Shown one piece after another: positions 21,905-34,971 of a stretch of 64,000 nt of DNA. The DNA comes from Raphanus sativus (taxonomy: Eukaryota > Streptophyta > Magnoliopsida > Brassicales > Brassicaceae), in NCBI RefSeq assembly GCF_000801105.2, contig NC_079514.1, positions 20,252,293 to 20,316,292 of the forward strand. Reading direction: 5' to 3'. Position 1 is the stretch's first letter, and every line of letters begins with the position of its first letter. Below the pieces are notes generated by a model. It was not told where the DNA came from and made no database searches. It saw only the letters and a list, made by a program, of their open reading frames with translations. The translations under genes were made by a program, and so were the position numbers.

Positions 21905-24900
21905 TATCAGGGGCCACGGTTCACTTGGTGTAACAAGCGAGAACAGGGTCTGATTTGTAAGAAACTGGATCGGGTGTTAATAAATGAAGAGTAGCTTCAT
22001 AATACACCATCTTTCTGTGTTTTTGAGCCTGGGGGTTGCTCAGACCACCTAAGATGCAGGATCCAACTAGATCTTGAAGAGAAGAAGAGCAGGAAACATT
22101 TCAAGTTCACAAATATAATTGCTAAGATGCCGGAGTTCTTACCTCTCATGGAGGATCAATGGAAGGATTATGAAGATTTGTATCACTCAACTTCAGCGAT
22201 GTTTCGACTCACAAAGAGACTGAAAGCTTTAAATCAACCGTTAAGAGCTTTGAGTAAAGACAAATTGGGTGAACTACCGAAAAGAACCAGAGAAGCTTTA
22301 AAAAATCTGTGTGAAATGCAGAGGAGGACTCTAGAAAACCCGACTGAAGAAGCAATTCAGGATGAGATCAGAGCTTATGCAAGATGGCAGAAACTGGCTG
22401 AGCTTGAAGAAGAGTTCCTGAAGCAGAAGTCAAAAGTGCACTGGCTTGATGTGGGAGATGGTAATAATACTTTCTTTCATAACTCAGCGAAGATCAGGGA
22501 GATCAGAAATGCTATATTTGAGATCATGAGGGCGGATGGGTCTATTGCCAAGACTGAAGAAGATATAAAGGAGGAAGCTGGAAGTTTCTTTAAGGGTTTT
22601 ATGGAGTTTCAACCACCGGAATTTGAAGGTGCAACAGTAGAAAGACTGAGAAAGCTGCTGGATTTCAGTTGTAGTGGAGCTGACTGTATAAAGTTGGAAA
22701 GAGAAGTCACAGAAGAAGAAATAAAAGGAGTTCTATTCCGTATGCCTGCAAATAAGTCACCAGGTCCAGATGGGTACACAATGGAGTTTTTCAAAGGGGC
22801 TTGGTCTATTATCGGAAGAGATATCACTGTGGCAGTTCAGTCTTTCTTCATTAAGGGTTTTCTACCTAAGGGATTGAATTCTACAATCTTATCCCTTATA
22901 CCAAAGAAGGAGGAGGCGAAAATGATGAAGGACTACCGACCAATATCCTGTTGCAACGTACTCTATAAGGTAATATCTAAGATAATAGCTAATAGATTGA
23001 AGAGTATTCTCCCAAAGTTTATTACTCTCAATCAATCAGCTTTTATCAAGGAGCGTTTACTTATGGAGAATGTTTTACTTGCAACTGAGTTGGTGAAGGA
23101 TTATCACAAGGAAAATATATCTCCACGATGTGCAATGCAAATAGATATATCGAAAGCTTTCGATTCAGTGCAATGGTCTTTCTTGTTGAATACGTTGGAA
23201 GCTCTGGGTCTCCCACAGAAGTTCATCAAGTGGATATCATTGTGTATTACCTCGGCGTCTTTCTCTGTGCAAGTTAATGGCAAATTAGCAGGAAATTTTC
23301 AGAGTAAAAGGGGTCTAAGGCAGGGGTGCTCATTGTCTCCTTACCTGTTTGTTATATGTATGAACGTTCTATCGAAAATGATTGATGAAGCTGCAGTAGG
23401 AGGAGCCATTGGATATCACCCAAAATGCAGAAACATAGAGCTCACGCACTTATGATTTGCAGACGATTTGATGGTATTTGCGGATGGGAGGAAGAAGTCA
23501 GTCGAAGGGATACTGGATGTGTTTAATGAGTTTGACAGGATGAGTGGCTTGAAGATAAGTATGGAGAAATCAGTGTTGTTTGTGGCTGGTACTTCCGTGG
23601 AGAAAAAAGAAGAGATTCTAGAGCAGTTTCAATTTACAACAGGTGACCTTCCGGTACGTTATCTTTGTCTCCCTCTTCTAACGAAGAATATGACGATTAA
23701 TGACTATTTGCCATTGATTGAGAAGATTAGAAAGAAGATAAGTACTTGGACAGGGAGATTCCTCACTTATGCGGGCCGATTGCAGTTAATAAACTCAGTG
23801 ATTATGAGTTTAACAAATTTTTGGATGGCTGCTTTTAGACTCCCAAGTAGTTGCATAAAGGAAATAGAGAGATTATGTTCTGCTTTTCTCTGGTCTGGTC
23901 CTGATTTGAATGGAAGAAAGGCAAAAATTGCTTGGTCAGATGTGTGTAGAGCAAAGAGTGAAGGGGGTTTGGGCTTGAGACCATTGAAAGAAGTTAATAT
24001 GGTAAGTTGTTTGAAACTAATCTGGAGAATCTTATCGGCTAACTCCTTATGGGTGAATTGGGTTAAAGTCTATCTTATCAGGAAGGGTTCTATCTGGATG
24101 ATTAAAGATAACACTCAAGCAGGTTCTTGGATGTGGAGAAAGGTTCTCAAATATAGAGAGATTGCAAAGAGTTTTTATAGAGTTGAAGTGAGGAGTGGTG
24201 AAAAAGCATATTTCTGGTTTGAGGTTTGGTCTTCATTGGGCTGTTTGAAGGACATCTTGAGGGAGAGGGGCTGTATTGGTATTGGGATCCTGATAGATGC
24301 TACGGTGGCTGACAGTAGAAGACATAGAAGAAGGCACCATCGTGATCTTATGCTGAACAAAGTAGAAGAGGAAATTGAGAAGTATAAGTTGAATCTGGTC
24401 TATGAGGAAGATATATCGCTGTGGAGAAATGGAAATGGGAAATATAAGAGAAAATTTTCTACAAGAGAGACTTGGATATGTATTAGAGAGAGGCATCTTG
24501 AGTGCAACTGGCACAAAGCTATTTGGTTCAAGAATGCCACTCCTAAGTTTTCCTTTATTACCTGGATAGCGATGCATGGAAGGTTATCAACAGGAGACAG
24601 GATGAGAAGCTGGTATGATAATGTTGATGCTTCTTGTGTGTTGTGCCAAGAACCGCTTGAGACAAGAAATCACTTGTTTTTTGAGTATTCTTATTCGGAA
24701 CAGATATGGAGGGAGCTTATGAGAGGAGTCATGCAGAACCAATACACTTCTGAGTGGGATAAACTAATTGATCTTCTCACTGGTTCTTATAGCTGGAGTA
24801 AAATACAGCTCTTCATCATCAAATACATGTTGCAATCCACGGTTTATGCAATCTGGAGGGAGCGAAACCGAAGGAAGCATGGTGAAACTCCTCGTCCTAC

Positions 24901-25015
24901 TGCTCTATTAACCAAACAGCTTGATAAGAACATTAGAAACAGGATTACAATTCAACAGAGAAAGGGTGATAAGGAGCTCGCAGGAGCGATGGCAGTCTGG
25001 TTTGGCACAAGATGA
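21905..25015 (+). pseudogene. LINE ORF2: endonuclease tail, reverse transcriptase, zf-RVT
   Basis: One frame runs from the truncated 5' end to a stop at 25013-25015, broken only by TAG at 21992-21994 and TGA at 23453-23455. Order: endonuclease end (GPRFTW, KKLDRVLIN, SDH), reverse transcriptase (NKSPGPDGY at about 22750, DYRPISCCN, ISKAFDSV, RGLRQGCSLSPYLF, then FADD just after the second stop), and the C-terminal zinc-binding module (SCVLCQEPLETRNHLFF). It would copy LINE RNA at a nicked chromosomal site. The two stops replace what look like Trp and Cys codons. Few lesions suggest a fairly young insertion. Confidence 0.92.
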
Positions 25016-25168
25016 TAGAAGAAATGTTGAGATAAGGAGTTGGGAAATTTTTTTCATATTTTGCTTCTAATTCTTGTATAGAAAGTTAAGAAAAGAACAC
25101 AAGTTGTAACAAGGTCTTTTTTCTTTGAATTAAATTTAACATTCAATTCAAAAAAAAAAAAAAAAAAA
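21905..25168 (+). mobile_element. 5'-truncated LINE (L1-type), inserted in the minus-strand LINE
   Basis: The element ends in a 19-bp A tract at 25150-25168 and is flanked by a perfect 10-bp duplication TTTCTCTGTG at 21895-21904 and 25169-25178. It begins inside the endonuclease domain, so the 5' part including ORF1 is missing, as is usual for target-primed reverse transcription. The flanking DNA on both sides is one older LINE in the opposite direction. Confidence 0.93.
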
Positions 25169-27600
25169 TTTCTCTGTGACTCCTTGTGGAAGCCTAAAGC
25201 ATGACATTACATGTGTCGGCATAGCTGAGGCAACCGATTTAATCAATACCTCTTTTCCTCCCCTTGCAAGAAACCGGACTGTCCAACTATTTACTTTATT
25301 ATTAATCTTCTCATTTAAAAATTCAAAAACCTGTATTTTTGATCCTCCCAAACTTTCAGGGATGCCTATGTATGTGCCAATCCTACCCAGATTCGTAATA
25401 CCAAGTATGTTATGATTGTCTTGCCGTAACCCATCCGAAACCTTATGACCAAACTGGAGTGAAGATTTTGAGAGGTTTATTTATTGCCCTGATACATTCT
25501 CATAATCATTTAGTAACTTTAGAATGATCTCACATTCTTCTACTAAAGCCTTACAGAAGAACACAATTCGTCCGTGAATAATAAATGAGATATAGAAGGG
25601 CTTCCTCGGCTATTTTTAAGTCTGTTAACCTTTTCTTTCTTTCCTCCTTCCTAATATTAGCAATAAGAGCATCTGTACATAAAATAAATAAGTATGGAGA
25701 CAAAAGATCACCTTGCCTTAACCCTCTTTCAGGAACAATATGTCTTTTCGGTTGCCATTTAGGAGAACCCTATAATTAACTGATGAGATACATTGCATTA
25801 TCAAGTCCATCCAGTCTCTTGAGAAACCCATCTTCAGCAGTAGGTGCTTAACAAAAGGCCCCTCTACTCTGTCATAAGCCGTACACATGTCCGTTATAAT
25901 TGCCAAAAACTTATCTTTACAAGAATTATTGGTATGCAGTCCATGAAATATCTCCTGAGAAATGAGAATATTATCTGAAATTAATCTACCTGATACAAAG
26001 GCAGATTGTGTTTCCGAAATTAAATCCGGGAGTCCGCTGACATAAAACCTTAGAGATAATTTTATAACCGACGTTGCATAAACTAATGGGCCAAAGCTTT
26101 GTCATTCGGTTCGGCCTTGGTGTTTTAGGGATAAGAAAAATATTTGTCAAATTAATTCTATCATCAAAAACCCTTGAGATAAGGAAATTATTAACCATGG
26201 CAACCACCTCCTCCTTTATTATAGATCAATATTGTTGATAAAAGAGCGCTGTCATCCCATCTAGACATGGAATCTTTTTTTCATGTATCATGAAAAGTGC
26301 CGCTTTTACCTCCTCTTCCGTGGCCTTAGCCATCAATTTGAGATTTTGGGCTTCTGTAACTGAAGTTGGAACTTCCTCTAAAAACCTATCAAATTCAGAT
26401 GGCAAGGAAGTGGGAAAAAGATCAGTAAACTACTTAACTGCCACTTCTTCCTCTTTAGACTCATAATTAATCCAATTTCCATCCTCGTTACGTAGACCAA
26501 TAATCCTATTTTAAATACATCTTTGCTTTGTGAAAGCATGATAGAATTTTGTATTTCTATCACCACATGTATGCCATTTAGTCCTAGTTTTTTGTTCTCA
26601 ATATTGTTCCTCATCTCGATACGCTTCTTGTAATTTTTGGGACACCTCCAGACCTCCTTATTAGATTTAGTAAAATCATTCTGAATTTCCTCGAGTGCTC
26701 TTTGATAGGTACTTATTTTTTCCTTTCCATAGGGTGGGTTAGCTTTTTTCCAGACTGAAATCTCATGTCTGCACTTATAAATCCTATCAACGATCTCTGC
26801 GTTTTTCGCTAACCCGCTTTGAATTCCATCCTCGCGAAATTGAGTCCGTAAGACCATCTTCCCCTGTCCATCTCTTATCTAAACCGAAATTGTAGTCTAA
26901 ATTTAAGAATTTTGTCTTCAATTGAAGCAACAATCGATTGATGATCCGAACCAACCACACCCAAATATTCTACATACGAGCAAGGGAAGAGATTATGCCA
27001 ATCATTGTTTCCAAGTGGACGGTCTAAACGACACTTAACAACATGTCATTTTCTCTTTCCACTCCATGACAATGTATTATCCAAGCTAGAAAATTCCATT
27101 AAACCACAATTCTCAATCATATTCTAGAAGTCCAAAAAATTATCGGCATGTCATAGTGGTCCAGCTTATTATTCATGGTTCCCTTTAATCTCATTCAAAT
27201 CTCCTATGATGAAACATGGGTCATTCCGAGAAATAGCAATTCTTAACAACCTTTCCCAAACTTGGTCCCGTAAATTTTGATTAGGTTCTCCATAAACAAA
27301 GAATAGAAATATTCTCTTTGTTTTATTTTCTGTTTCAACATCTATAATCCGATTACTTAAAGAAATAATCTTCACTTTGTAAGTGGAATCGTAGAACAAG
27401 GCTAGACCACCACTTCTACCCTGACTGTCTACTGTATGAAGATGGGTATATCCGAAATGAAACTGAAAATTTTGTACAAATTCAAATTTTTGTTCGTCTC
27501 CGACAAGAATAAAAATACTGGTTTATGTTTAGACCATATTTCCCTTAGATAGCTAATAGTCCAGCTAGTCCCAAGTCCTTGACAATTCCAACTCTATATC
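25169..27600 (-). pseudogene. LINE ORF2 endonuclease and reverse transcriptase, outer LINE, decayed
   Basis: On the minus strand, reading from 27600 down: an endonuclease start SWNCQGLGTSW, then GRSGGLALFYDS and CFIIGDLNEIKGNHE; a linker (26857-26378); and reverse transcriptase pieces LWPISLCNVGYKIISKVL, MCTAYDRVE, SSVNYRVLLNG and finally NKVNSWTVRFLARGGKE and ASAMPTHVMSCFRLP. Many stops and frameshifts separate the pieces. It joins directly to the segment at 21894 once the plus-strand LINE is removed. It is clearly older than its insertion. Confidence 0.85.
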
Positions 27601-28505
27601 TTTATTGACTAATATAATTATAAATGAAGAGATTTGCATCTCTAAACAACTGAATCTTTGTCAACTGTTTGAGACTTTCATAAGACAATGAGAGCCGTGA
27701 AATAATAACACCGTCATAAATAAATCTTCTCATCATAAAACAAAAATGTACACTATACACCGTCCAAATAAAGAGCATTCTCTGATCCCAGATTCCCGAT
27801 ACCATCGTCAATATGAAAACACTCTTAACACCTGAATCCCAACCTCCGATACCAAAAAAAATCCAGAATTGCATCTTGTAAGATCCGCTCACCAAAACCA
27901 ATTGACAATCTGAACACTAGGCACAAGTATACAATTCTATTTAGTGTCCATACCATCACTACTACGTTATCTTCCATGCATTGTTTGTTCTGATTCCTTA
28001 TTTCATCGCAAGCCTGAAACATCATAAATCTAGGAATAACGAGGTGAATCAATATGTGAGAGTCATACCAAGACCTCGAACTATGAATGACCAATATAAA
28101 CCTCAACATGAACCGGTGACCAGAGTACTCCATCATATAAACCTTTATGAAACAGGAAATCATATCTTTAGTTTCCTGAACATAATTCATACCTGAGACA
28201 ATCCCTCGAACGCCATCCTCTTCCTCTATATCCCAAAAAAATAAAGTAGTATCCCATCCTAGACAGGAACCAGCATCAACCAAAACAAAACCATAATAAA
28301 ATCAGAACATCAACGTCGTATTAAAAATATTGAGACCAAATGGAACCAGAGAACCACAAAAGCAAACAAAGCGAACTCCTGCCCCAATTTGGTAAAGACA
28401 AAAACCTGAGACCAAAAACCAATTAGGACTAGACTCAATTCTACTGGATTTCATAACTGAATCTCACATTATTAAAATAAAAGAAACACCAACATCTGAG
28501 ACACA
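27601..28505 (-). other. LINE spacer between ORF1 and ORF2
   Basis: The open stretches here (27602-27901 and 27825-28283, minus) match no LINE domain. Position between the ORF1 stop and the endonuclease start suggests untranslated spacer of the outer LINE. Confidence 0.4.
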
Positions 28506-29582
28506 CTAATCCGATGAGTTCTTAGGCTTAACGGAAGCTTTCTTTATAAGCGCACCTCCCTTGTCCCCCATCTTAGAGAGAGGCTTTGCCATAAGCTTCT
28601 TGCGTGGAGAAACGAAACTAGGAACAAAACACTTCTTCGTTGTTTCCCCCACCACATCTGCTCCGCCCTTTGCTATCTTCTTCTTTGAGGCCTTTTCGGC
28701 AGCACCTACCTGGGATATCATGAAATTCAGTGTGGTCATCACCTCCTTCTTCTTCAGCCCCCAAATTTTCCTCCTCCATGAGATCAGTAATCTCTCCTTG
28801 CTCCCATTCCTGCACCTCACCAATTTAAGAAAGTATCTCACCCTCGACCATCAAGTTTGCATCATCTAGAGCCCGAGAAGGCAAGGAATCCTCTAACATC
28901 TTATCTTCTGTTATCACCCCTTCCAGCACCTCTTAAATTTCACCCTTCCAGAACTAACTCCTTCTTTCTGGAGTTTTTCACGGGTTCTGCAGTGATTGCA
29001 ACAGCTAAGTCTGCACTAGTGCCCTCATCAAACAGAGGAGCCTTACGAACTTTAGATGAGTAGCTCTCTTCCACAGATACTGGCCTTGGTGCCCCCGAAT
29101 GAGAAGAATGGTTGAGACCTTTGAAAGCATCCAGTATCAGCTTCTCAGGGTTGTGAACATGTTGGCCTACCGCACCATTACCGAGATTCTGAACATCTCC
29201 ACGTTGGACGTCATGCCTATGCTCCAGATATCCTTATCGTCTTCCTTGAAAAGATGAACCTTTGCAATTTCCTCAGGGAGTCTTTCTTTGTAAGCATGGT
29301 AGGAACCTTCTTAGTGGTAAGGACCTGCCTTCCCGCAAGCAATGCCATTTCTTTTGTTTCTGTCTTCAGCAGTCTTTGAGTGATTATGATGTCCCTCTCT
29401 ACGGTCACCCTTAGCCTCCACTCCATTGTAAACCACAGCTTTGTAACTTTTTACATGAGCTACGTGTCATCCATGTATCCCTTAGCCTGACTATCAGTTT
29501 CCAAATCCTTTTGCAAGCTAGGACACCGGGTTTTGTCATGTGTCATGCTGAAGCACTCTCTACAGTCCGAAATGGAAGATGT
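28506..29582 (-). pseudogene. LINE ORF1 (zinc-knuckle nucleic acid-binding protein), outer LINE
   Basis: On the minus strand a CCHC zinc knuckle (CRECFSMTHDKTRC, spacing CX2CX4HX4C) lies near 29519-29567. It is followed by basic low-complexity sequence and ends with a Lys/Ser/Pro-rich tail (KKASVKPKNSSD) before a stop at 28506. This is the plan of plant L1-type ORF1, an RNA-binding chaperone. The N-terminal part is missing, so the outer LINE is truncated near 29582. Several stops and frame changes are present. Confidence 0.7.
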
Positions 29583-29687
29583 TGAGATAAATATTGGGAT
29601 AAATATTAGGATCTCGGAATAATATGCAATATCTTTGAAACCATGGAAACTACCATTAAAAAAACGACATTCCGAAATGGAAGATGT
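29566..29687. repeat. 17-bp direct repeat around an 88-bp insert at the LINE 5' end
   Basis: TCCGAAATGGAAGATGT occurs at 29566-29582 and 29671-29687. It may be a target-site duplication of a small insertion or a local duplication in the old LINE. Confidence 0.7.
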
Positions 29688-30041
29688 ACTTTTTTTTTGT
29701 ATGGCGATATTCTTACAATCGTTGAAAATTGGCTATTCTAATTGTTAATTTCCATGGTTGAATTATAAAATGGAGAATATTTATAACTCTAATCTAGGAT
29801 AAAATCAAATATAATATAACAAAAAAAATTTGGTGTTTATTATGCGACAAAGAATTAAAGCTCAAGCTCACAATAAAATTCATACTCTATTGACAAATAA
29901 TATATTAGAAGAAAAATCATGTTACAATTTTTTTTATTATGCTATTTTGTTGTTCGTTGTTATCATATGTATTTCGTATCGATTTAAACAGTTTAATTAA
30001 TAAATTTAAGTTGTTAAAAAAGGAATCTGGAATAGAAAAAA
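29688..30041. other. AT-rich DNA, no gene seen
   Basis: This stretch separates the LINE from the hAT element end. Nothing recognisable. Confidence 0.5.
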
Positions 30042-30296
30042 TAGGCCTGGGTAATCGGGTGACCAATCGGGCTCGGGTCGGTTCTAATCGGGTTTTGTTT
30101 TTTCGGGTTTACGAAAATCAGCCCCATTTGGGTATTATAAAAGTTTGGTTCAGTCTCGGTTCGGGTTTTGTCGGATTCAGGTCGGATTCTGTAGCACATC
30201 CTAAACCCGGTTATCTTTGGGTTCGGTTCCCGGGTTTCAGTTATGAAAAGTACACATATTACCCGACATACCACTCCGAAAATACAAACCTGTTAT

Positions 30297-30355
30297 CTTG
30301 TTTCATGAAACACTTATATACAGATACAAAACACTTGTTTCATGAAACACTTATA
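30297..30355. repeat. 22-bp direct repeat containing palindrome GTTTCATGAAAC
   Basis: CTTGTTTCATGAAACACTTA plus two more identical bases occurs at 30297-30318 and 30334-30355, near the hAT left end. It could be a subterminal transposase-binding repeat; that is inference. Confidence 0.8.
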
Positions 30356-30858
30356 ACCCTGTGAACAAGACATAGACAAAACAAGTAACGAAGAGTACAT
30401 CTCTGCAATAATTAAAATAAAACTCCAAAGAACCTTTATTAAACTTCAACATCAAAACAAACTTGTTCATAATAAACCTTAAAAGCAACTCTCGAACCAG
30501 AATACATCTCTAATGAGATTAAAGCTGAAATAAAAAGCAAGGCCAACACCAAAACAAAGACAAAAACAAAAAGACTTCAAATTCCAGAGCAATCTTCAGT
30601 CTTCAATTCTCACACTCCCAAACTCTGAAGCGAAAAACAAAACAAAAGGTAAGTGAACTAACAATATATCGATATGTTAAGAGACTAAGATAAATAAACA
30701 TACATTTCTCCAGCTTGTCTAGCTGCTCAACTTCAGCTAAAAGTTGCTCATTTGTCTGAACTGTTTCAGAGAACTTAATATCGGCTTTCAGCCACTGCTC
30801 ACTGCACATCAGAACCTCGATCAAGTAATGGGTCAAACAACTCCTATATGGTTCCAAG

Positions 30859-30892
30859 ATTCTGCCGCTTGTGCTATTCTGCCACTTGTGCT
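30859..30892. repeat. 17-bp tandem duplication breaking the hAT reading frame
   Basis: ATTCTGCCGCTTGTGCT (30859-30875) is followed by ATTCTGCCACTTGTGCT (30876-30892). The copy repeats the codons for STSGRI and shifts the frame before EPYRSCL. Confidence 0.85.
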
Positions 30893-32335
30893 AAAAGCAC
30901 TTTCTGAAGCCACTGATGAATCCTGTATCACAGGTAAATCCTCAAGTCAGCTAAGCACTCTAAAACATATATATTATTTTCACTAGCAACTGAAACAGAA
31001 AGATATGATACCTGCATCGCAAGTAAGTCCCTCGCCATCTCTGCCAGCACAGGAAATTTGATTTTGTGGACCTTCCACCAACCGAGTATGTTAAACTCGA
31101 ATCCCATCATAAGCTTCTGATTCTCTACAGGTTCCTTTAAGTACATGTCCAACACATCCCTTGGCTCATTTCCTGAATCAGCAACAAGATTCTTGTACTC
31201 GAAATTCATTCTCAAATACCTAAAGTCTTCAACAACCAACTTTAGCCTGTCCAAATGATCCTGACTCTCTCGAACAACCAGAGATTCAGTCTGCTTCGCC
31301 TGAGATGATTCAGTATTAGCCCCTTTGAACCGTCTAGCATACTCGTTGAACATGCTTGTAAGGAGATCAAGCACATACTCGCTCATTTCTTTTGCTTTTG
31401 TACTGTCTTTTCAATACAGTTTCTCAAAACAGAAGCTTGGGTAAGTCATCTTCTTCCTGGGATCGATCACTGCTGCAAGAATCAACATCCTGTTCACATT
31501 CCTCATACCATCCCAATACTTCAAGAACTTCTCCAGCATGTCTTCAGCTTTCAACTTCAAATATGGGTCTAAGTTGCAAGACAATGCATTGAGATTCCTC
31601 TCAACCGTCACAATCTCACCATAGCACTTGTAGGAGTTCACCTTTGAGGAAGCTGAGACAACTAAAGTGCTAGGTCCTGTTCGTTTCGTGATCTGGACGC
31701 AGCATCCAGATGCGGCATCCGAACGCAGTAATTGGATGCAGCAATCAGATGTTGTTTGTTCGCGAATCTGAAATATTTGGATCATGCATCTGGAAACTTA
31801 TCCGGATGCAGTTATGTTCGTTTTGTATTTCTGTATTTTGTATCTGGATGAGTTTTATGTCAAATGACCAAAAACTCCTTATCTTCTCTTTTGGTCTAAA
31901 AATTCAATTTTTTTATGTTTTAGCTTGTAAAAAATTATGTTTCACTGCAAATAAAAAATACATAAATAAAAATAAATATCAAATTCAATTTTTCATGTTT
32001 TATAACATTCAAAATAACAATAATAAACATTAAACTTAAAACTCAAAGTCTTGAAATAAAAAATAAAAATAAAAATTCAAAGTCTTGACTCAAAACAAAG
32101 ACTGAAACACTCAAACACTCAAATCTTCAAGTCTGAACAATAGTAAACATAATCCTTGACTTCAAGAAGATCTTCAAATGTCTTGAACACTCAAACCTGA
32201 AACAAGTACATATCACACATCCAAGAGATCAAACATGGAGCTAAAAGAGGCATCAGATGAGAGAGAGAGAGAGAGAGACAGAGATGAGAATAAAAACCTG
32301 GAAGAAGTAACTGCTTGAGACAACCTCTTCATATG

Positions 32336-33803
32336 CTAATATGGAAGGTGACTTCCTCTTGCTATCCTATCAGTGATTGCATCACGTCGAATCTCCATTG
32401 CTCTATCACCAGATGGAAGGTATTCAGTATGCTCAAGCTCTTCTATTGTTTGGTCACCATGATGTTCATACTCACTTACTGTTTCCCAATAAGTGAAATC
32501 ACTGTCTTCATCAGATGAATCTCGAATAAAATTGTGAAGTGCCATAGTTGCTGTCACAAGCTTCACCCACTTTTTAACATCATACTTCGGATGTTTTCTA
32601 TCTAAAATCCTCCACTTCGCTTTCCAAACCCCAAATGTTCTTTCAATCACAGAACGTAAACTAGCATGCCTCCGGTTAAACAGTTCCTTAGAGTTTGTTG
32701 GTGGTCCTCCCTATAAAACTGGTCAAGATGATACCTAGTTCTACGATGCGGACCTAGATAACCGGTTCTAGTTGGATAACCGGAGTCAACTAGATAGTAC
32801 TTACCATCTGGTGGATGAGGGAAGAAGGGTTCATGTTTCGCACAATGTGTAAGAACTTTGGTGTCGTGAGCTCTACCAGGAACTCCCACGTATGCGTAGA
32901 TGAATCGCATCTTCAGATTGCATATCGCGAGAACGTTGATTGTTGGTTCTCCTTTCCTGCCTCTGTACGGATCCGGATTATCAGACGGAGGACGAACAGG
33001 CAAGTGAGTTCTGTCTAAAGCACCAATGCAGTCTTCAAAAAACGGCATGTACCTATAAACAAACAATCAGTCTACAGTCAGTGTCGTGCATAATAGTAAC
33101 TACACGACATGGTAGAGTTCAAACGCAAAACATGGCAGAGTTCAGACATGTTGAAAACGCAAAACAAACTACTCTTTCCACAGAGTTTGAATTCAGACAG
33201 AACATGGCAAATGAAAGATAAACAAAGAGATTGGTAGAAAGGAAAAAGAAAAGTGTCTTGTAAGTGAACATACCTATCATTGTTTACTAGAACAGGACTT
33301 GGAGTATTAAACTCTCCTCTAGATGGCTTAATGATGTCTGCAGCAAGCTTTAGTAGAACAGAGAGAACTTCATCTATTTTTCTTTTCACCGTATCCACCG
33401 AACGTTGATATCTCTCAGCCAAACCTCGAACTGTTAAATCTTGTGCAACCATTTCAACAAACATTGCCACACTCTCTTCGTGATAGACGTTGTGTGATTC
33501 CTCAGGTTTGTAGTCTTGTTGAAGCCTAAAGCACAGATGCATAAAAGTACCTTGATTCATCCTAAAGATGTCAAAACATTGCTTGTCACTCTCAAACATG
33601 AGGCGCTGAACACGGCGCCAACCTCCACCTCTGTCTGTGCTGAGTATTTGTCGAGGAAGAGGAGGAAGATTTGTAACTCCATAACCTTCTTCTAGCATAT
33701 ACATGATCTCTTCTTCTTCCAAATCCATATCATCATCCTCAGTTAGCAATGCGAATGTATCTAATGCTGTCTCGTTGCATATCTGCAAAATAACAACCAT
33801 CAC
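32336..33803 (-). pseudogene. PIF/Harbinger DDE transposase
   Basis: Two exons: 33803-33274 and 33052-32336, joined through a GTATGT donor and a TTTATAG acceptor. The first holds the helix-turn-helix part (DLTVRGLAERYQRSVDTVKR). The second holds the DDE core: GALDRTH, then YYLVDSGYPT, then VIERTFGVWKAKW, so all three acidic residues are visible. A one-base frameshift near 32700 separates the second Asp from the Glu. The true start may be downstream of 33803, for example at the Met before DLEEEE. It would cut and paste the element into trinucleotide targets, together with the Myb-like partner. Confidence 0.85.
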
Positions 33804-34006
33804 TCATGTTAACAATGCCATATTCAAAAAAATAAACATGTTAACAATGCCATATTCAAAGAGATAAACATGTCATAGATAATTCATAGATGGAAAATGT
33901 CATAGATAAAAATGAAAACTTCAGATTGTCATACATAAAGACTCAAATAAGAACACAAGACTCAAGACTCAAACGAGAACACAAGACTCAAACTAGAACT
34001 CAAGAC

Positions 34007-34971
34007 TCAAACTCCAGATATGTCATATATGCTTTTCCCGGTCTCTTCCTCCAAATAGATGATCTTGTTCTCGTCATCTTCATAGCTGAGGAATGTCTGT
34101 CGATTTGTAGCAGCTTCCTTGAGATGTTTCATGGCAGCTCTGTACAATGGAGACCACATTTTGATACTAGACAGTGAATGCAAGACTCTCATAGCCTTAA
34201 GCTGACTGCAACTCAAATCTGGATGGCTTTCTATTAGCTGGTTCTTGTGAGAGAGTATCTCATCACGTGATTGAAGAGTACTTCTCATAACCTCTGCTGC
34301 TTGTTCTGAACGCCTTTTCCGAGAAGGCTTTGGGACAGTAGAGGCTCGGGGAGCATTGGAGCCTCGTGGACCATTGGAGGATGAGGGAGCATCTGGTTCA
34401 GGATTGGTTTGCATTGCTGGAGGATTGGTTGTCCCTGCTTCAGATGCTGCATCAGTATCATCATCATTGTCTAACTCATTTTCACCTTGCTGAGCACTCC
34501 ATCCTTCTGCTCCACTTACATGAACCCCACTAAAAATATGCTCCATTAGATCTGTGTTTGCCACTGGTTTTTCTTTGTACTTCCTAGCTCCAGGACATTC
34601 CTATAATAAAATAACAACCATCACTCATGTTTAGTTAACAGATTCTAAAGTGTTTAGCTAACAGATTCTAAGGTGTTTACCTTACAACGCTGCTCCCACC
34701 AATCATCACTCATGTCTATTGACCCATCTGGATGATATCCAAGTCCAGTTCTATTGTGAGTCAACCTCTTCATAGCTCCATACTGCTTCTTCAAAGAGTT
34801 AAACTTGCTCCTAAACTTTATCCATGGATGCCTCACCCCATATGTTTCACAAAACTTATTTGCAATTGTTTTTCTCGCAGTTTCACTGAGAATCTTATTT
34901 CTCACATTGCCTTTCAGTTCTTCTTCAATTCTTAGTTGAAGCACAAACCGTGTTTGTTCATCACTCCACAA
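34007..34971 (-). CDS. Harbinger Myb/SANT-like DNA-binding protein
   Basis: Two exons, 34971-34681 and 34600-34007, joined by GTAAAC donor and TTATAG acceptor keep one open frame. The N-terminal part is a trihelix Myb/SANT-like domain (MWSDEQTRFVLQL, then HPWIKFRSKFNSLKKQYG and DDWWEQRC). A Ser/Pro-rich middle with a basic patch (KPSRKRRSEQ) may be a nuclear signal, and the C-terminal end is helical. In this family the Myb-like protein binds subterminal sites and brings the transposase to the ends. No lesion was seen. A start a little upstream of 34971 is possible. Confidence 0.8.

Noticed and set aside
29939..30364. 141-codon ORF at the hAT left end
   Set aside because: Crosses the terminal inverted repeat and TCGGG-rich subterminal DNA; no motif.
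32261..32280. GA microsatellite as a CRISPR-like or regulatory repeat
   Set aside because: Simple dinucleotide run in noncoding Harbinger DNA.
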